Assembly: GCA_002110485.1 (NCBI GenBank)
Contig: MOWL01000068.1
Coordinates: 868,001-932,000, forward strand
DNA length: 64,000 nt
Reading direction: 5' to 3'
From: Emergomyces orientalis
Lineage: Eukaryota; Ascomycota; Eurotiomycetes; Onygenales; Ajellomycetaceae
Part shown: positions 38,010 through 49,344 of the stretch, piece by piece
Layout of the letters: every line of letters starts with the position of its first letter
Numbering within the stretch: the first letter of the stretch is position 1
The notes under the pieces: generated by a model
What the model saw: only the letters and a program-made list of their open reading frames with translations
Databases searched by the model: none
What the model was told of the DNA's origin: nothing
Made by a program: the position numbers and the translations under genes

Positions 38010-38720
38010 GGTATAAGCTACTGCAGTCGCCAGATTGACGATACGCCTAGACCATTGAGCCACTCTGCTCGGGTTGGCAGATGACTGCACAGCTTGTTCT
38101 TCTATATTTTTCTTAAATGGAGAGGGGGATCCTCTGTGGCGGACGCTGTGGGTATCAGAAGCAACACCGTCGGCCAGAATTCAACCAGAGCTATAATCAT
38201 CCAGTCTGCGTAAAGCAACCATGCGATCAAGGGTATAAGTTGTAATCAAAGAGTCTGAAAGAAACACAAGCCTCTGTTAGTCGAAGTTTGAAGGGTTGCA
38301 AGCTGCGGACAGTCAGGAAAACGCGCTGGGGGCTGGGGTGGGATAACATCAAAAACAAAGCGCATAGTAGAACTTACGGCAACTAGCGACTGGACGCGTA
38401 AATTACAGCCGGCTCATCGCTCAGAATGCTCTTTCACCAGCAGATGCTATCTCCAGGCGAGCCCCCTCTTGGCTGGGGTGAGGTCTTGTTTGATGAGTTT
38501 TGCTTACTCACCAAATGCCAAGCCTATCTAGCACTAAACCCCATTCGGCTTCTTTTAAACCATCGTCATTCCACCGTGCGGAATCAGCAGGCAGAGAAAG
38601 ACATCTATCCCGACTGCATCACCTCTTCTCGTTCAGCGTTCCTCTGTGCAATTGCGGCTTCTTTGGAGGAGCTGGCCCTGAGATTTCCTTGGTCATCGTC
38701 TTGAAGCGTATTCTACAATC
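38010..38720. promoter_or_regulatory. Divergent promoter between SAS3 and the NDUFA1 homologue
   Basis: A 711-bp gap between two oppositely transcribed start codons, so it must carry both promoters and 5' leaders. Open frames inside it (for example 38426-38704 plus) have no domain. No specific factor site can be claimed. Confidence 0.5.
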
Positions 38721-39169
38721 ATGGGTGTTCCGTTCGAAGCCCTTCTCCCATACGGGATCATCGTGGTGGTAAGTATTCCACCTTGACTTTGCCGGAGGCG
38801 GAGACTCACCTCACCACCGCCATTAGATGTTCGGTGTCACTGGGTTCGGATTGTCGACGGTGAAGTACTATTCAAACGGAAAAAAAAACCCAAGACGGGG
38901 TATAGATATGTGGGACAAGGTGTGTTTTATTTGCGCGCTTCCTTCCAAATTGATATGATCATTAATCCGCTGACCATTTCATAGCAAAGTACGTACCCGC
39001 ACAATTGTGGCTGGATAACGAAAACTGACATTCTTTAGTGATGGAACGGGATCAGCGGATCACAGGGATATTTAGAGGACAAAACAATAACCATGAAGCG
39101 CCATTGGGATTCGAGGTTAACAATCCATGGAAGGTAAGGGATAAATTCTACGTTGATCGTTTTCTGTAG
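38721..39169 (+). CDS. Complex I subunit NDUFA1/MWFE homologue with a 4-nt micro-exon
   Basis: Small single-span subunit of mitochondrial NADH dehydrogenase. Exons: 38721-38768, 38827-38919, 38985-38988 (four bases) and 39039-39169; 276 nt, 91 residues, typical size. The start reads MGVPFEALLPYGIIVV, then MFGVTGFGLS (the membrane span), then DMWDK-Q-MMERDQRITGIFRGQ and GFEVNNPWK. The MMERDxRITG block matches the LMERDRRISG block of human MWFE. Joining exon 2 directly to the last exon gives an immediate stop. The bases CAAA between TTTCATAG and GTACGT restore the frame and create the Gln of the WDKQMM motif. Introns 2 and 3 (65 and 50 nt) both have good donors, CTGAC branch-like elements and acceptors. 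The C-terminus after NNPWK could read straight to the TAG at 39167, as chosen, or splice at GTAAGG to a longer tail. Confidence 0.85.
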
Positions 39170-39346
39170 GTTACCAAAGCTGATTTGATGACTAGACGGA
39201 GAGACGATTTTTCTAAAATATTCCTTTTCCCCCCTCTTCATACACTTTGCCATAACTACACATATACTGTTACGCCGCGAGATCAATGAGGAGAAACAGT
39301 TGTATTTATGCATTTGCAAAAGGAGAATTGGCTGCGTGGTCTCGTC

Positions 39347-40519
39347 TTATTTCGATGTCTGGATTTCCACCACCGAATCCTTGATTCCTCGAACCTCCAT
39401 TGGATGGAGATGTACATTAAACCACTTTTCCAATGCAGAAACTCTTTCGGCTTCAGAATTCAGAGTTGCAAGCTTCTCTATATTGCCATTGATATTCCGC
39501 TTTACATCAACTCCCGTTAGAGCTAGGGTACCAATAATGTCGTCCTCCGCTTCATTCAAAAGAAATTTGGTGCAGATAAATTTCTGCTTAAAGGTGCTGG
39601 TGGGGTGTTGGCTCGTCCAGAAGTTCAAAATCTCGTAGTCTTCTGGCAGGAACTCGATGTCGTAGAAACAGTAGGCGTCTTTCCATTCGCCTTCTGGGGT
39701 TGGTCGGGTTTGGTATATCCAGAGCCGTTGGCTAGGATCCACATTTGGGCTGATATTGTTTTTGATCATCCTCATTTGCGCGGGAGCAAAAGACGTGATG
39801 GGTTTATCCTCGTCCAACAGCAGTGGCCGGGTGGGGCCGTTTGGACCAAACCCAACATCAACCTATGCCACATACATCAAGCAATGTACAGTAGAAAAGG
39901 TCCGCGGCGGGGAAAAAAAAAATAGGGGAGGGAACATACCGTGTATTTTTCCTTGTTGATTCTCACTACCAGTATCATGTGGCCCCTGGATAAACCGATC
40001 AGCCAACCTACATCACGATAGAATGACCCTGGAATTTTCCAGTGTGTTTCTCTCTCCCTTTCCCTTCTCTTTCCTTTTTGTTCAAGACTTTTCTTTTCTC
40101 TCTTTCAAGGTTCCTCACCATCCGTGAAATTGACCAGCAGCGGTAGGCGAATCGTAAGATTTGCTCACTCTTCCTGCAGTGGTATAAAACTGATATCCTA
40201 GCGAACGTATCACTATACCCAGGAGATTGGTGTTTTCCACGCAATAGCCACCCAGACCGCGTTCGATAAGCTTATGGAACAGGTGGTCGGGATCCAGGGA
40301 GATAGTGTGGTGCTGCGAGTAATGCAACACCACATTAGAAAACGGTACGGTTGCGAGCTGTCGTTTTTGAAGCTCAGTCAATGCCTTGATAGGATCTCTT
40401 TGGACAAGTTCCTCAAGCTCAAACAGTTTGGTCAACCCTTGGTCTGCTGGGCAGTTGTAGATAAAGCTGAAATATTTAGCAAGTTGTTCGCGAGAATAGG
40501 TAGGGCGCTGAGAAGCCAT
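39347..40519 (-). CDS. Arylamine N-acetyltransferase
   Basis: Transfers acyl groups from acyl-CoA to arylamines; fungal members detoxify compounds such as benzoxazolinone breakdown products or anilines (family knowledge). Three exons: 40519..40119, 39985..39940 and 39862..39347, 963 nt, 320 residues. Donors are GTGAGG and GTATGT, acceptors TATCCAG and GGCATAG, and the phases close. The catalytic triad is complete: Cys93 in GLGGYCVEN, His136 in FHGWGHMILVV, and Asp151 in YTVDVGFGPNGPTRPL. The N-terminal helical part, with the TVPFSNVVLHY block, also fits. The 3' end converges on the NDUFA1 homologue, with 177 bp between stop codons. No targeting signal is seen, so the enzyme is probably cytosolic. 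Substrate preference cannot be read from the sequence. Confidence 0.93.
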
Positions 40520-41292
40520 GTTTTATCGGCGAATTGTGTCCTGTTAGCCTGGTTTGTTATTCCTCGATATATTTAAAATAAAAAAAATTAAACTTGATCT
40601 TCAGGAGGTTCAGAAGGCCTTTTATTAAGCGTATTGTCGTAATCGGGATGCCATATCGCGGGGCTCCTTTCAACTCCAGCAAATAGCGCTAATCCAGCAA
40701 GGCTTGCAGACCTCGTATCCTCATTTGTCATCGAATGTTTTTCTTGTGTTGGCTTGGAAATAATTATTGGTAACTTTTTATATTTCTGAAAGCCAAAATT
40801 ATCAATCATCAGTAAAGGACGCCTGCAGCGCCCTTAAGGATCAATATATTGGGCAGTTAACTTACTAACCCGTGGTTAATGATGTTTAAAACAACTTGTG
40901 CCCCCTCTTCTATTGAACCTTGGAGTCTTCCTTAACCCAACAACCAGTGTCTATTATTATTCGGGACGTTCATAGCGCACCACTTGTCCATGCACGGCAT
41001 CCCTCCCGTCAGATCTCGGCGGTTTGAGTGGATCGATTCCGGAAGTGGAGGTTCGGTCAGTCGGGAGTCGGGACTTTTTGCATTCAGTCGACATCATATG
41101 TAAATTTGCCCTCGGCCCTTAAAAGAAGAGGAAAACTGTCGCTCAACCTCTAGTTATCTCTTGAACACAGTTATCATAGATCAGGACCCCCTCTGCAACC
41201 ATCTTTAATTCACAGTTTACCGAAGCTAGTTTGGTTCCTGGATGGAATAGTTTTGTGTTATTAACCTATCAATTATCCTCGCGCTGCGCAGT
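40520..41292. promoter_or_regulatory. Divergent promoter between the acetyltransferase and the RraA-family gene
   Basis: About 0.77 kb between divergent start codons. A minus-strand open frame of 73 codons at 40588-40809 has an ATG but no domain and lies where the acetyltransferase leader should be. I did not call it. Confidence 0.5.
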
Positions 41293-42568
41293 ATGACATC
41301 AGGATCGCTCGAGGCGAAGCTAAATACTCTGCAGGAGTATTCGGTTTGTGATGTATGATATTTTGGCCCCTTATCGATTAAATACATCGGGTGCACTGTG
41401 TGGACAATCGATATTCACATCAATCGGCAGGTTTCAGACGCTCTTCTGAAGATCCAAAAAGTTCCAAAAGGCGAAACTGCTCGAGCAGGATTCCTTGCTG
41501 ACCTTGGTGAGCCAACACATTCCAAATTCCATGCTGGATTCTAGAAGTGTATATATATCGTGATTTGTCGAATGCATCCCTCGTTTAGAGTATGCAAGAA
41601 GCATATGCTCTACTGGATTGAAAAGGAAAATGATGGAAAATTCCCCAAGCCTTACATGTCAGAATTACAAAATTAACTAATATTGCGGAAACAAAAAAAT
41701 AAAATAAAGCCCCCTTTTCCCCATCCCGAATCAACCTTGAAAACCAACCGAAAATCATCGCCCCGGCGTCGACGTTCAAATTCATACCTAAACATGATCC
41801 TGTCCCGGAAGATACGTCTACATCAATGGATCATAGCATCCCGCCTGGCAACCACTGGGTTGACTGCGCGCAGCCGGGGACAGTTGTATTTATCGAGCAG
41901 CCAGCTGGCCAGTATTGCGCCAACGTGGGTGGCATAATGGCAGCGCGAATGAAAGTTCTAGGCGTGAAAGGGGTAGTTGTGGATGGTCGAGTACGGGACC
42001 TGGCTGAGTTGCGGAGTACACAGCTACAAGTAAGTGTGAAAGTCTTATCATCATCTTAGTTTATGCTGTAAAATACACATATCTATACAAGGCAACCTAA
42101 TCATAAAAGCATAAAGGACTCAGCTAACAGCGATACACAACAGGTCTGGGCCCGAGCTACATCTACCGTTGGCACGAGCGCAGAGGCCAAACCTGGCGCT
42201 CGAAATGTGCCTGTGAACATAGGTGGAGTGACTGTGTCTCCGGTAGGAAAATAACCTTTTTTTTAAAAAATAAAAATAAAAATAAAATTAATAATTTCCT
42301 ACCTGCCTACGAGTTTTCCCAAAGCTGGATGAGCCGGAAGAAAAGAACAAAAAAAAAAACAAAAAACAAAAATAATAACATTTAGATACCCTAGGGCGAT
42401 ATCGCGTTTTGTGACCCGCTGGAAGGAGCCGCGATTATCCCCGCGGAACTTCTCGACGAAGTACTGGCCTTGGTGCCTAAGCTTGCCGCGGCAGATGAGA
42501 AGGTCAAGGAAGATGTACTGAATGGGTCAAGCGTCTTCGACGCTTTTGAGAAGCATCGCAGCATTTAA
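41293..42568 (+). CDS. RraA-family protein (HMG/CHA aldolase-like)
   Basis: Member of the RraA / 4-hydroxy-4-methyl-2-oxoglutarate aldolase fold family; fungal members are mostly uncharacterised. Five exons: 41293-41352, 41431-41506, 41710-42029, 42144-42242 and 42395-42568, total 729 nt, 242 residues, all phases closing. Motifs in order: VCDVSDALLKI near the N-terminus, PKIIAPASTFKF, PGTVVFIEQP, GGIMAARMKVLGVKGVVVDG with VRDLAEL (the family core with the catalytic-type Arg and Asp), VNIGGVTVSPGDIAFCDPLE, and AAIIPAELLDEVL. The RDxxE core suggests enzymatic competence, but the reaction cannot be assigned from sequence alone. The 203-nt intron 2 and the AT-rich intron 4 are longer than usual here. 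In intron 4 an upstream AG at 42383-42384 would bring in a stop, so 42394 is the only workable acceptor. It converges on the thiolase gene. Confidence 0.9.
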
Positions 42569-43130
42569 GCTACAAGTTGTATTTAGGTAGTGGGTAGAGA
42601 GAACACTGTGCCATGCTGTCGTTTTACCCTCCTATGTTGATATCCAACAGCCCCATTTCCTATCTGTTTGAAACATTTCTGACGCCCTTTTGCTAGATTG
42701 GGGTCAGTATGTAACTTCTGCAATTGTGCACTGGACATATGGGATACCAAGTGCTGCCCGGTATTTATTTTACTTCTTCAGAATGTATGGATCATCTGGA
42801 TCATTGTTTGATCAGAAGGTAGTTATACGTATATCTTACTGTAATCTTCAATTCCCAAATAAACCCAAAAATGTAAAATGGTAAAATGGTAAAAAGGAAC
42901 AAACTGTATATACTCATACATAGGTCCGTAAGATCAGCTATATAACAAAAAGGCCAAGACAGAGAAAAGGAAAACAAGAGCAAGCAAATGATGAGCAATT
43001 TCGCTCTAACCATTTCTAGGAAAAAAGAACATAAGGAAAGGTACAGAACCTGGAAACAGAGAAGACTGCCGACCGCCAGCCACCCTTTTGTTTTTAATAT
43101 TTATCTATAACGATCACAAAACCGGCAAAC
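42569..43130. other. Convergent 3' region between the RraA-family gene and thiolase
   Basis: About 560 bp of 3' UTR-type DNA, AT-rich. Contains the repeat AAAATGGTAAAATGGT at about 42875-42890. No gene. Confidence 0.6.
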
Positions 43131-44552
43131 TTACTCCGCAACCCAGACAGCGGCCATACCCATTCCAGTGCCCACACACATACTAGTAACACCAACTTTC
43201 TTCCCCGTCCTCTTCAGCTCCGTCAGCAGCGTGCTAACCTGCCTAGAACCCGTGCAGCCAAGCGGGTGTCCGAAGGCAATAGCACCACCTTTCGGATTAA
43301 CCTTCTCCAACGGCAATCCCAACTCCTTCACACACCACACACACTGCGACGCAAACGCCTCATTAATTTCATAAATATCGACATCGTCCGTGGACAAGCC
43401 GGCCTTCTCGAGCGCGACGGGGATGGCCTTCCACGGCCCAATGCCCATGAGTAGTGGCTTGACACCAACCACGCTGGCAGTGACGTACTTGCCAATGATC
43501 TTCTGGCCCAGGCGCTCAGCGGTGGAGCGCTTCATGAGCAAGACTGCAGCTGCGCCGTCGGAGATCTGCGAGGAGTTACCGGCGTGGATGCTGCCGTCTT
43601 TGGCGAAGGCCGGGCGAATCTTGGAGAGTGATTCGGCCGTGATACCGGGACGCACGCCGTCGTCGCGGGAGACGGTGATGGTGGACTCCTGGTCTGTCTT
43701 TGGGTCGACGAATTTGACGGTCTGTGGGGCGATTTCTTCATTGAAGAGGCCGACCTCTTGGGCCTTGATAGCCTTTTGGTAGGAAGCGGCGGCGAAGGCG
43801 TCCTGTTCGGCGCGGGAGATGTTGCGGTCTTTGGCCATTTGTTCGGAGAGGACGCCCATGGGTACCTTGCAGTTGGCGGCTTCTTCGTTGTTTTCGAGCA
43901 GTTCGGAGAATTCGGAGACGGCGCCAGGGCTGAGGATGGGTTAGTCGACGCTTTGTTGTATTTATATATTTCTTTATTCACTGGAGATATTTTATTCTAG
44001 GAGTTCGAAGGCGTAACTTACCCATATTGTTGAGACATACTCTCGACACCAGCACCGATGCCAACATCAATCATGCCGCACTTGATGGCATTGGCAATAT
44101 CGACAATTGCCTGGAGCCCGCTCGAGCATTGTCTATTGAGAGACCGGACTGCAGCGGTCTCGGGGAACCCGGCGACCAGAGCAGCGGCACGGAACTCAGT
44201 AGCTCCTCCTCCTGGAGGCAAGACGGACCCAACGGCAATATCCTCGACCAAAGTAGGGTCAATCTTGGATTTCTCAACCAAGGACTTGAATACACCGGCC
44301 AGTAGGTCGGATGCGGCGGTGTCTTTGAAGCCGCCTTTGCCACCTTTTGTGATGGCTGTTCGCAGGGCACAGGTCACGACGATGTCATCTGGATGTTTAG
44401 CTGTGATAGCGGAGACTCCGCCCTTGCCGGTAAGGTGCGAAGTGACCTGCGAGAGACGTTGTGTTGCTGCGAGGAATTGTCACATGTTAGCGTTGAGCGG
44501 CGGATAAAGTGACGTAGTTGGATATTTGGGGCAGCAACATACCTTGAGACAT
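43131..44552 (-). CDS. POT1: Peroxisomal 3-ketoacyl-CoA thiolase
   Basis: Last step of peroxisomal fatty-acid beta-oxidation: thiolytic release of acetyl-CoA. Three exons: 44552..44543 (only 10 nt), 44466..44022 and 43929..43131; 1254 nt, 417 residues, phases closing. The N-terminus contains a PTS2-type signal, RL-SQVTS-HL at residues 7-15, matching R/K-L/V/I-x5-H/Q-L/A, so import by the Pex7 route is expected. Catalytic parts: nucleophile Cys117 in LNRQCSSGLQ, the NEAFASQ motif, GGAIAFGHPLGCTGSRQ, and the C-terminal Cys in MCVGTGMGMAAVW. There is no C-terminal SKL-type signal, consistent with PTS2 use. The tiny first exon is needed for the start codon and contributes MSQ plus one base. Length and motifs separate it from cytosolic acetyl-CoA acetyltransferase, which lacks the PTS2. 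Confidence 0.93.
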
Positions 44553-45957
44553 ATTGAGAGTGTATATTAAATATATAATAGGCAGAACAACGTCAAGTGT
44601 AATACGGGATTACAAAGGTATAAGAAGTTGAGGAGGCCAGAAGAAATAAAAATGAAAAGAACAATGAGGACGAGAGTTGGGAGCGGAAAGGCTTATTCTT
44701 ATACATTGAAGCTGTTTCTCGTTCCATTATCAATCACACATCACACCCTTCGAGAAAATGCCGAGGCTGACCGGATCATAGTTGTTCCACGCAGCCATAA
44801 TGCACGTGACCAGTTATAATTAATCATGCTGAGGTCCATCAACCCTGACATGTGAAAGTTTGGCCACTAAACATTTGAGAAATCTTCTTCTTCTGTATCA
44901 TGTATCGGTATCGTGTATGCATGCAGCAAGAGGTGGTGCCTCAGTAGTCCCGGTAGCCTGGGCAATCTGATCCAAGGGTTCTTGCTGATGAATGAGAAAT
45001 AATATAGACCCAGGCATTACTCAGCACTCCCCTGTTTCTCAAATGCTTGCCGCTTGCCGACGCAGGTTTGTTCGCCGACATTGAGGCGGAAATCCCGATC
45101 CACCTCTTATTAGATTGCGCCTAGGTACCGAACCGTAAATATTCCGCAATTCATGTGCCTGGACAATGATTGCTCCCAGGGCCTATTCCGTTTTTCTACA
45201 ATCCCCCTCCCATGAGCTTGGAGAATATTCAGTTGGCCCTTTTCATGCGGCATCTTTTGCATTAATCTGGATTTCGCAATCGCACATGTATTTTTTAAGA
45301 TGGCAGCCATATATTAGTACTAGTACGGAGTACCTTCTCTGAATTTCATCCAGCAGTACTGAAGAAAAAGCTGCTCGTTCGTACTGGTCAGTTTTATGTC
45401 TCTATTTTTAATGCCCTGCCACAATACGGATCCGTACGGGGCAGTGGAATAACGAACTTGTCACAAAACATCATTCATCGTCGCCGAGGTTGCACGTTGT
45501 ATACCCCTAAGTACATACTTGAGGCGCGAATAGGACGTATCTATCACCAATGTCTTGTAAAGAGTCTAGGACGGCGAAAAAGAGTTATTTGGTGATGGTC
45601 CGATTTTCACGTCGATTTCAACAGCACGGCACGGCGGTGGCTGTCAGGACGGGGGAAAGCTAGGCAAATGCATTTACTATGCTAATTGAGTATTGAGTGG
45701 CATTGCCATTGGATTGAACTAGCCATTTTGTAGAACTAATGTGTGGTGTGTTGGATAGTATCGTCATCGTGGTACTCGTGGTACGCCTCAAAAATTTGCC
45801 AAGACCTGGGCCTAGAATTCAACATTTTATACGGAGTTCGGAGGATTGAAATCAGCCTAATTTTTTTTGTCCCATACAACCGCCCTGAGCGATATTCACA
45901 TTCGCACCTCCACGCTAAAGAGTATTGTAGTTGACAATCAGGAGTCATACCATTGAA
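44553..45957. promoter_or_regulatory. Divergent promoter region upstream of thiolase
   Basis: About 1.4 kb between divergent genes. On the thiolase coding strand the hexamer CCTCGG occurs at 44761-44766 and 45484-45489. That hexamer is the established FarA/FarB fatty-acid response element in Aspergillus. Two copies in this length are only modestly more than chance. No gene seen. Confidence 0.4.
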
Positions 45958-47059
45958 ATGTCAATTGCGAGATCTCCAGGCCTAGCTATCCGAGCGACGT
46001 CGAGCTTTGCGACAGCAATACCCACCACTCGACCAAGATGGAGTCGTCCACTCCTCAATAATAACAGTGCGGTATGTTTTGATCATTTTCAGGCCAACAA
46101 ATATATATATATACTCGTTTAAATTTATGAAACTGACTCGTTCCACTACAGTGCTGCTATCCCTCGATGCCGTACCTATGTCGTTCACTTTCCACCAGAC
46201 AGCCAACCGCCTCTCAATCTTCAGTTTTATCCCAACGCTCCTCCTCCTCCTCCTCCTCCTCCTCCTCCGCCATCACCGCGACTCTCCGCTCCATACAAAA
46301 ATGCGCATTTAATACCACAGCTACGACTTCACCCTCGACTCCTTCCTCACCCTCAGTGGAATCCTCAAATAGTTCCGACAATAGCTCCAACCCCCCCCGC
46401 GCCAGCACCAAAAGCACCGGTGAAAACCCGTCAACCGTATACACAAACCCACACCGCGCAAAGCGGACGTGGCCACCAGTTGTGTCGAAACTGTCATCAA
46501 AGCAGCAGTTCAGATTAGAGCGGAAATACCGGCGGCGGGCGAAGCTGAAGTGGGCGCGGCCAACATGGACTAAGTGGACGAAGTTGGTACAGTGGGCTAT
46601 GATTGGGTGTATGTTTCCATTTCAATTTACACGCACAGGAAACTTCTCTTGGGCCCCTCTTTCACATCATAAATATGAAATCTATGGAATAGAATACACA
46701 TAAGCTGACCACTGTCTGTGGGGACCTACAAGTCGTTTTGGTATATTGTGTTATATACATGGATTTGGGGGAGCGGGAAAACCCGTTTCAACCGGTCAGT
46801 TGTTCCCATCAATCTTTTTTTGCCCTTCTATTTCCGTCACCCTCCTCATTTAATTTTCTATTATCCCTTTGTTTCTGGTTTGTGGTCCATTCACAAACAG
46901 GATGTATTGTTTAACTAACCGAAATGTCTCGCGGTTTTGCGACAGATCCGAGATTATGTCCATCAATCCATGAAGGGTCTGCTATCAACTTCTTCCCCTC
47001 CTTCATTTCAAAAGGAACCAACCACTCCCACTCCAAAGTCCACTAAAGGCGATTCTTGA
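45958..47059 (+). CDS. Putative mitochondrial single-pass membrane protein, function unknown
   Basis: I do not recognise a named family. Four exons: 45958-46071, 46152-46608, 46733-46794 and 46946-47059, total 747 nt, 248 residues, all phases closing. The N-terminus (MSIARSPGLAIRATSSFATA) is rich in Arg, Ser and Ala without acidic residues, typical of a mitochondrial presequence. A ten-Ser run from a CTC microsatellite follows, then a Ser/Thr-rich linker. A strongly basic block, NPHRAKRTWPP then FRLERKYRRRAKLKWARPTW, precedes one hydrophobic span, AMIGFVLVYCVIYM, at about residues 188-201. The tail reads DLGERENPFQPIRDYVHQSM. The basic block, span and ENPFQP tail look conserved and the splice sites rescue exactly these parts. 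Inner-membrane location is inferred. The upstream start is less certain than the rest. Confidence 0.75.
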
Positions 47060-49344
47060 GAGTTGCTACTAGATATTATGGGAGTTGGGTAGGGAGGCCG
47101 TCCTTATGTATTTATAGATATTGAATATATATGTTTAAATTGCCTTGTGAACGCCGCTGACGGTACTCAATTTCCCCACGCACATATATATACATATAAT
47201 GAGAACACCGATTCCTCAAACGTGGACACTGGCCATTGAGTACCAGGCCGAAAATATATTTTTTGCTACTGTGTCCAGCGACGCTCCACTGATATTAAGT
47301 GTTACCTCTTGCTCACTAAGCCGCCGTGAGACTGCAAACGGCAACCTCCCAAATTTGACAAATCGCCCTCACTTCTCACCCCTCCTTGCCGCAATCTCTG
47401 TATCCTCCGTCGAAAGAAGACACAAAATCACTTTCTTGGCCAAACTGGAAGCTGCACAGGAAGATAATGCTATTCATTGTGACAGACCATTCCATCTTCG
47501 CGAAGTCATAAATTCCACTGGCCAAAGCGCTAAGTGGAAAGTTTAACACCCAGCCCATCAAAACATTAGCTTCCAGTCGACCAAATTATCATGGCAGCTT
47601 CAGCTTTCACGGCGGTGAACGGTTTGTTGAAAGCGGTGGTGCTATTTGACTTTTCACTGGAGATAGCAAAAGTGTGCCTAATCCACTATGCGAGAAGGAT
47701 GAATAGCTGCTTGCTAAAGGATGACGGGACTGCAATGAACCTCGGCGCGAGGCGGCTGTCCGAGAAGCTCAAGAAGATATAGAATACCACTACCATCTCT
47801 ATCTTCTGGAAATGCCAACTCGTGCGACATCCTTGATAAGACAGGGACTTACCCCGGCCTGACTGAATCATTTATACTTTTCATTCAGGAGATTGACAGG
47901 AAATCGACTGTCAAGCCCATTTAGTGGCATATTGCAGAAGTGGAGAAAAATGTGCAAAGATTGGTGGAGAGGCGGACATTTTTACCCCCGAATTTTTTGA
48001 ACTGTGACAAAGCTATGGAAGCAGTTGACCTTCTTCCAAGGGGGTTCGCGACCGGCTTGACAAAACAATCTCTCTTTGGTTCTAACGGGCTCTTTTGCGG
48101 GACCAAATAGCTTCGTCAATTCACGAGATTCAGGAATTAGGGCACCATTTTTCTGAAGTTTTATTTTGGATGGAGCGAACGCTGCTCTTCCAGATTCCGC
48201 AGTAATTATAATAATGATGATGTGAGGTTATGCTGTCTCCGCGGTGTCTCCGCGGTGAAAGCGCCATCTGGTGTCTTCGCACTTGGCTCGTATTTCGGCA
48301 GACTCCACAGGTTTTGAGTATCGAAGTGGATATTGCATCTGCCAATTTTCAGACACCACTGGCGAAACTTTACAACGGTAACTCAGTAGCCTTTTTGCTC
48401 ACGCTATGGAAGTCAGGATTTCAACCAGCTGTTTATGCCCCACTTCATAACCGCATATTGTGCCAGAAGGCTTTGGTGGAAATGATAGTTGGTGAAGGAC
48501 TATGGAAGTGCATTCGAACGAGAAGTACCCAGTTTCCTAGGTGATCGAAATTGGATCGTGCAGAATTATGGCCTAAATCCTATTAGCATCTCAGCAAAGA
48601 TTCAAGTGGTCTGTTATTCTAAACTACTTTTCTTTCAAGTCCTAATATACATTATCGAAACTGTCTTTGCCGTATGGAGCATGTACACAGAATGATTGGG
48701 CGACCTCCCAGATGTCAGAGCCCTGTTCAATAGCCGACAATCCACGAGAAAACCTGTGGGGGCTTCGTGAGTTCGGTCACTCGCTTTTGGCCTTTTGCGT
48801 CATGGATGCGCTTCAAAGAAAGGCCATACTACTATTGGTAAATTTGGGTTCACAAACGAATACACATGCATGAACTAATAAATGCTCCATGAGGATTAAC
48901 CAAAGAAGCTAAAAGCTCTAAAAAAATATGCTTTCTGGGGTTTCGTAGCCAGGCTCCAAGGGCCAGGCCCTTGTCCCATAACCCGTTTTTGCGGGGTAGC
49001 TAGTGGTTTTTGTTAGCCTTTGAGGCTAGTTTGGCATTGGAATCGAATGCATGCGAGATTTTCCGAGTGTAGAAGAGAGCCACGTTCTGAGCTAAAGTAT
49101 GAGCGGAGCATCGGACAAAGGGTTTAAGGATACTGGATTTGCTGAAGGAACACTTGTCTGTTCGCATTGAGCATACTGGAAACTACAGGGACTGGGAATT
49201 GTAGCTCTGATTTAAATAAATAATAAACCAAATAGTAACTTCAGGGTATTATTCGTATATACATAAAAGTAGCCATGAATTTACCATTTCAAGAACATAC
49301 TCTTGAAAAAGCCTCATATAATGTCATAATAACAAACCCCGTAC
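47060..49344. other. Long intergenic region
   Basis: About 2.3 kb between two convergent 3' ends. Short open frames (for example 47199-47546 plus, 48230-48544 plus) have no domain. A perfect short duplication of GTCTCCGCGG lies at about 48235-48254. No transposon or RNA gene recognised. Confidence 0.45.

Noticed and set aside
40588..40809. Minus-strand 73-codon frame just upstream of the arylamine acetyltransferase
   Set aside because: Starts with ATG but shows no domain and lies in the expected 5' leader/promoter; nothing supports translation.
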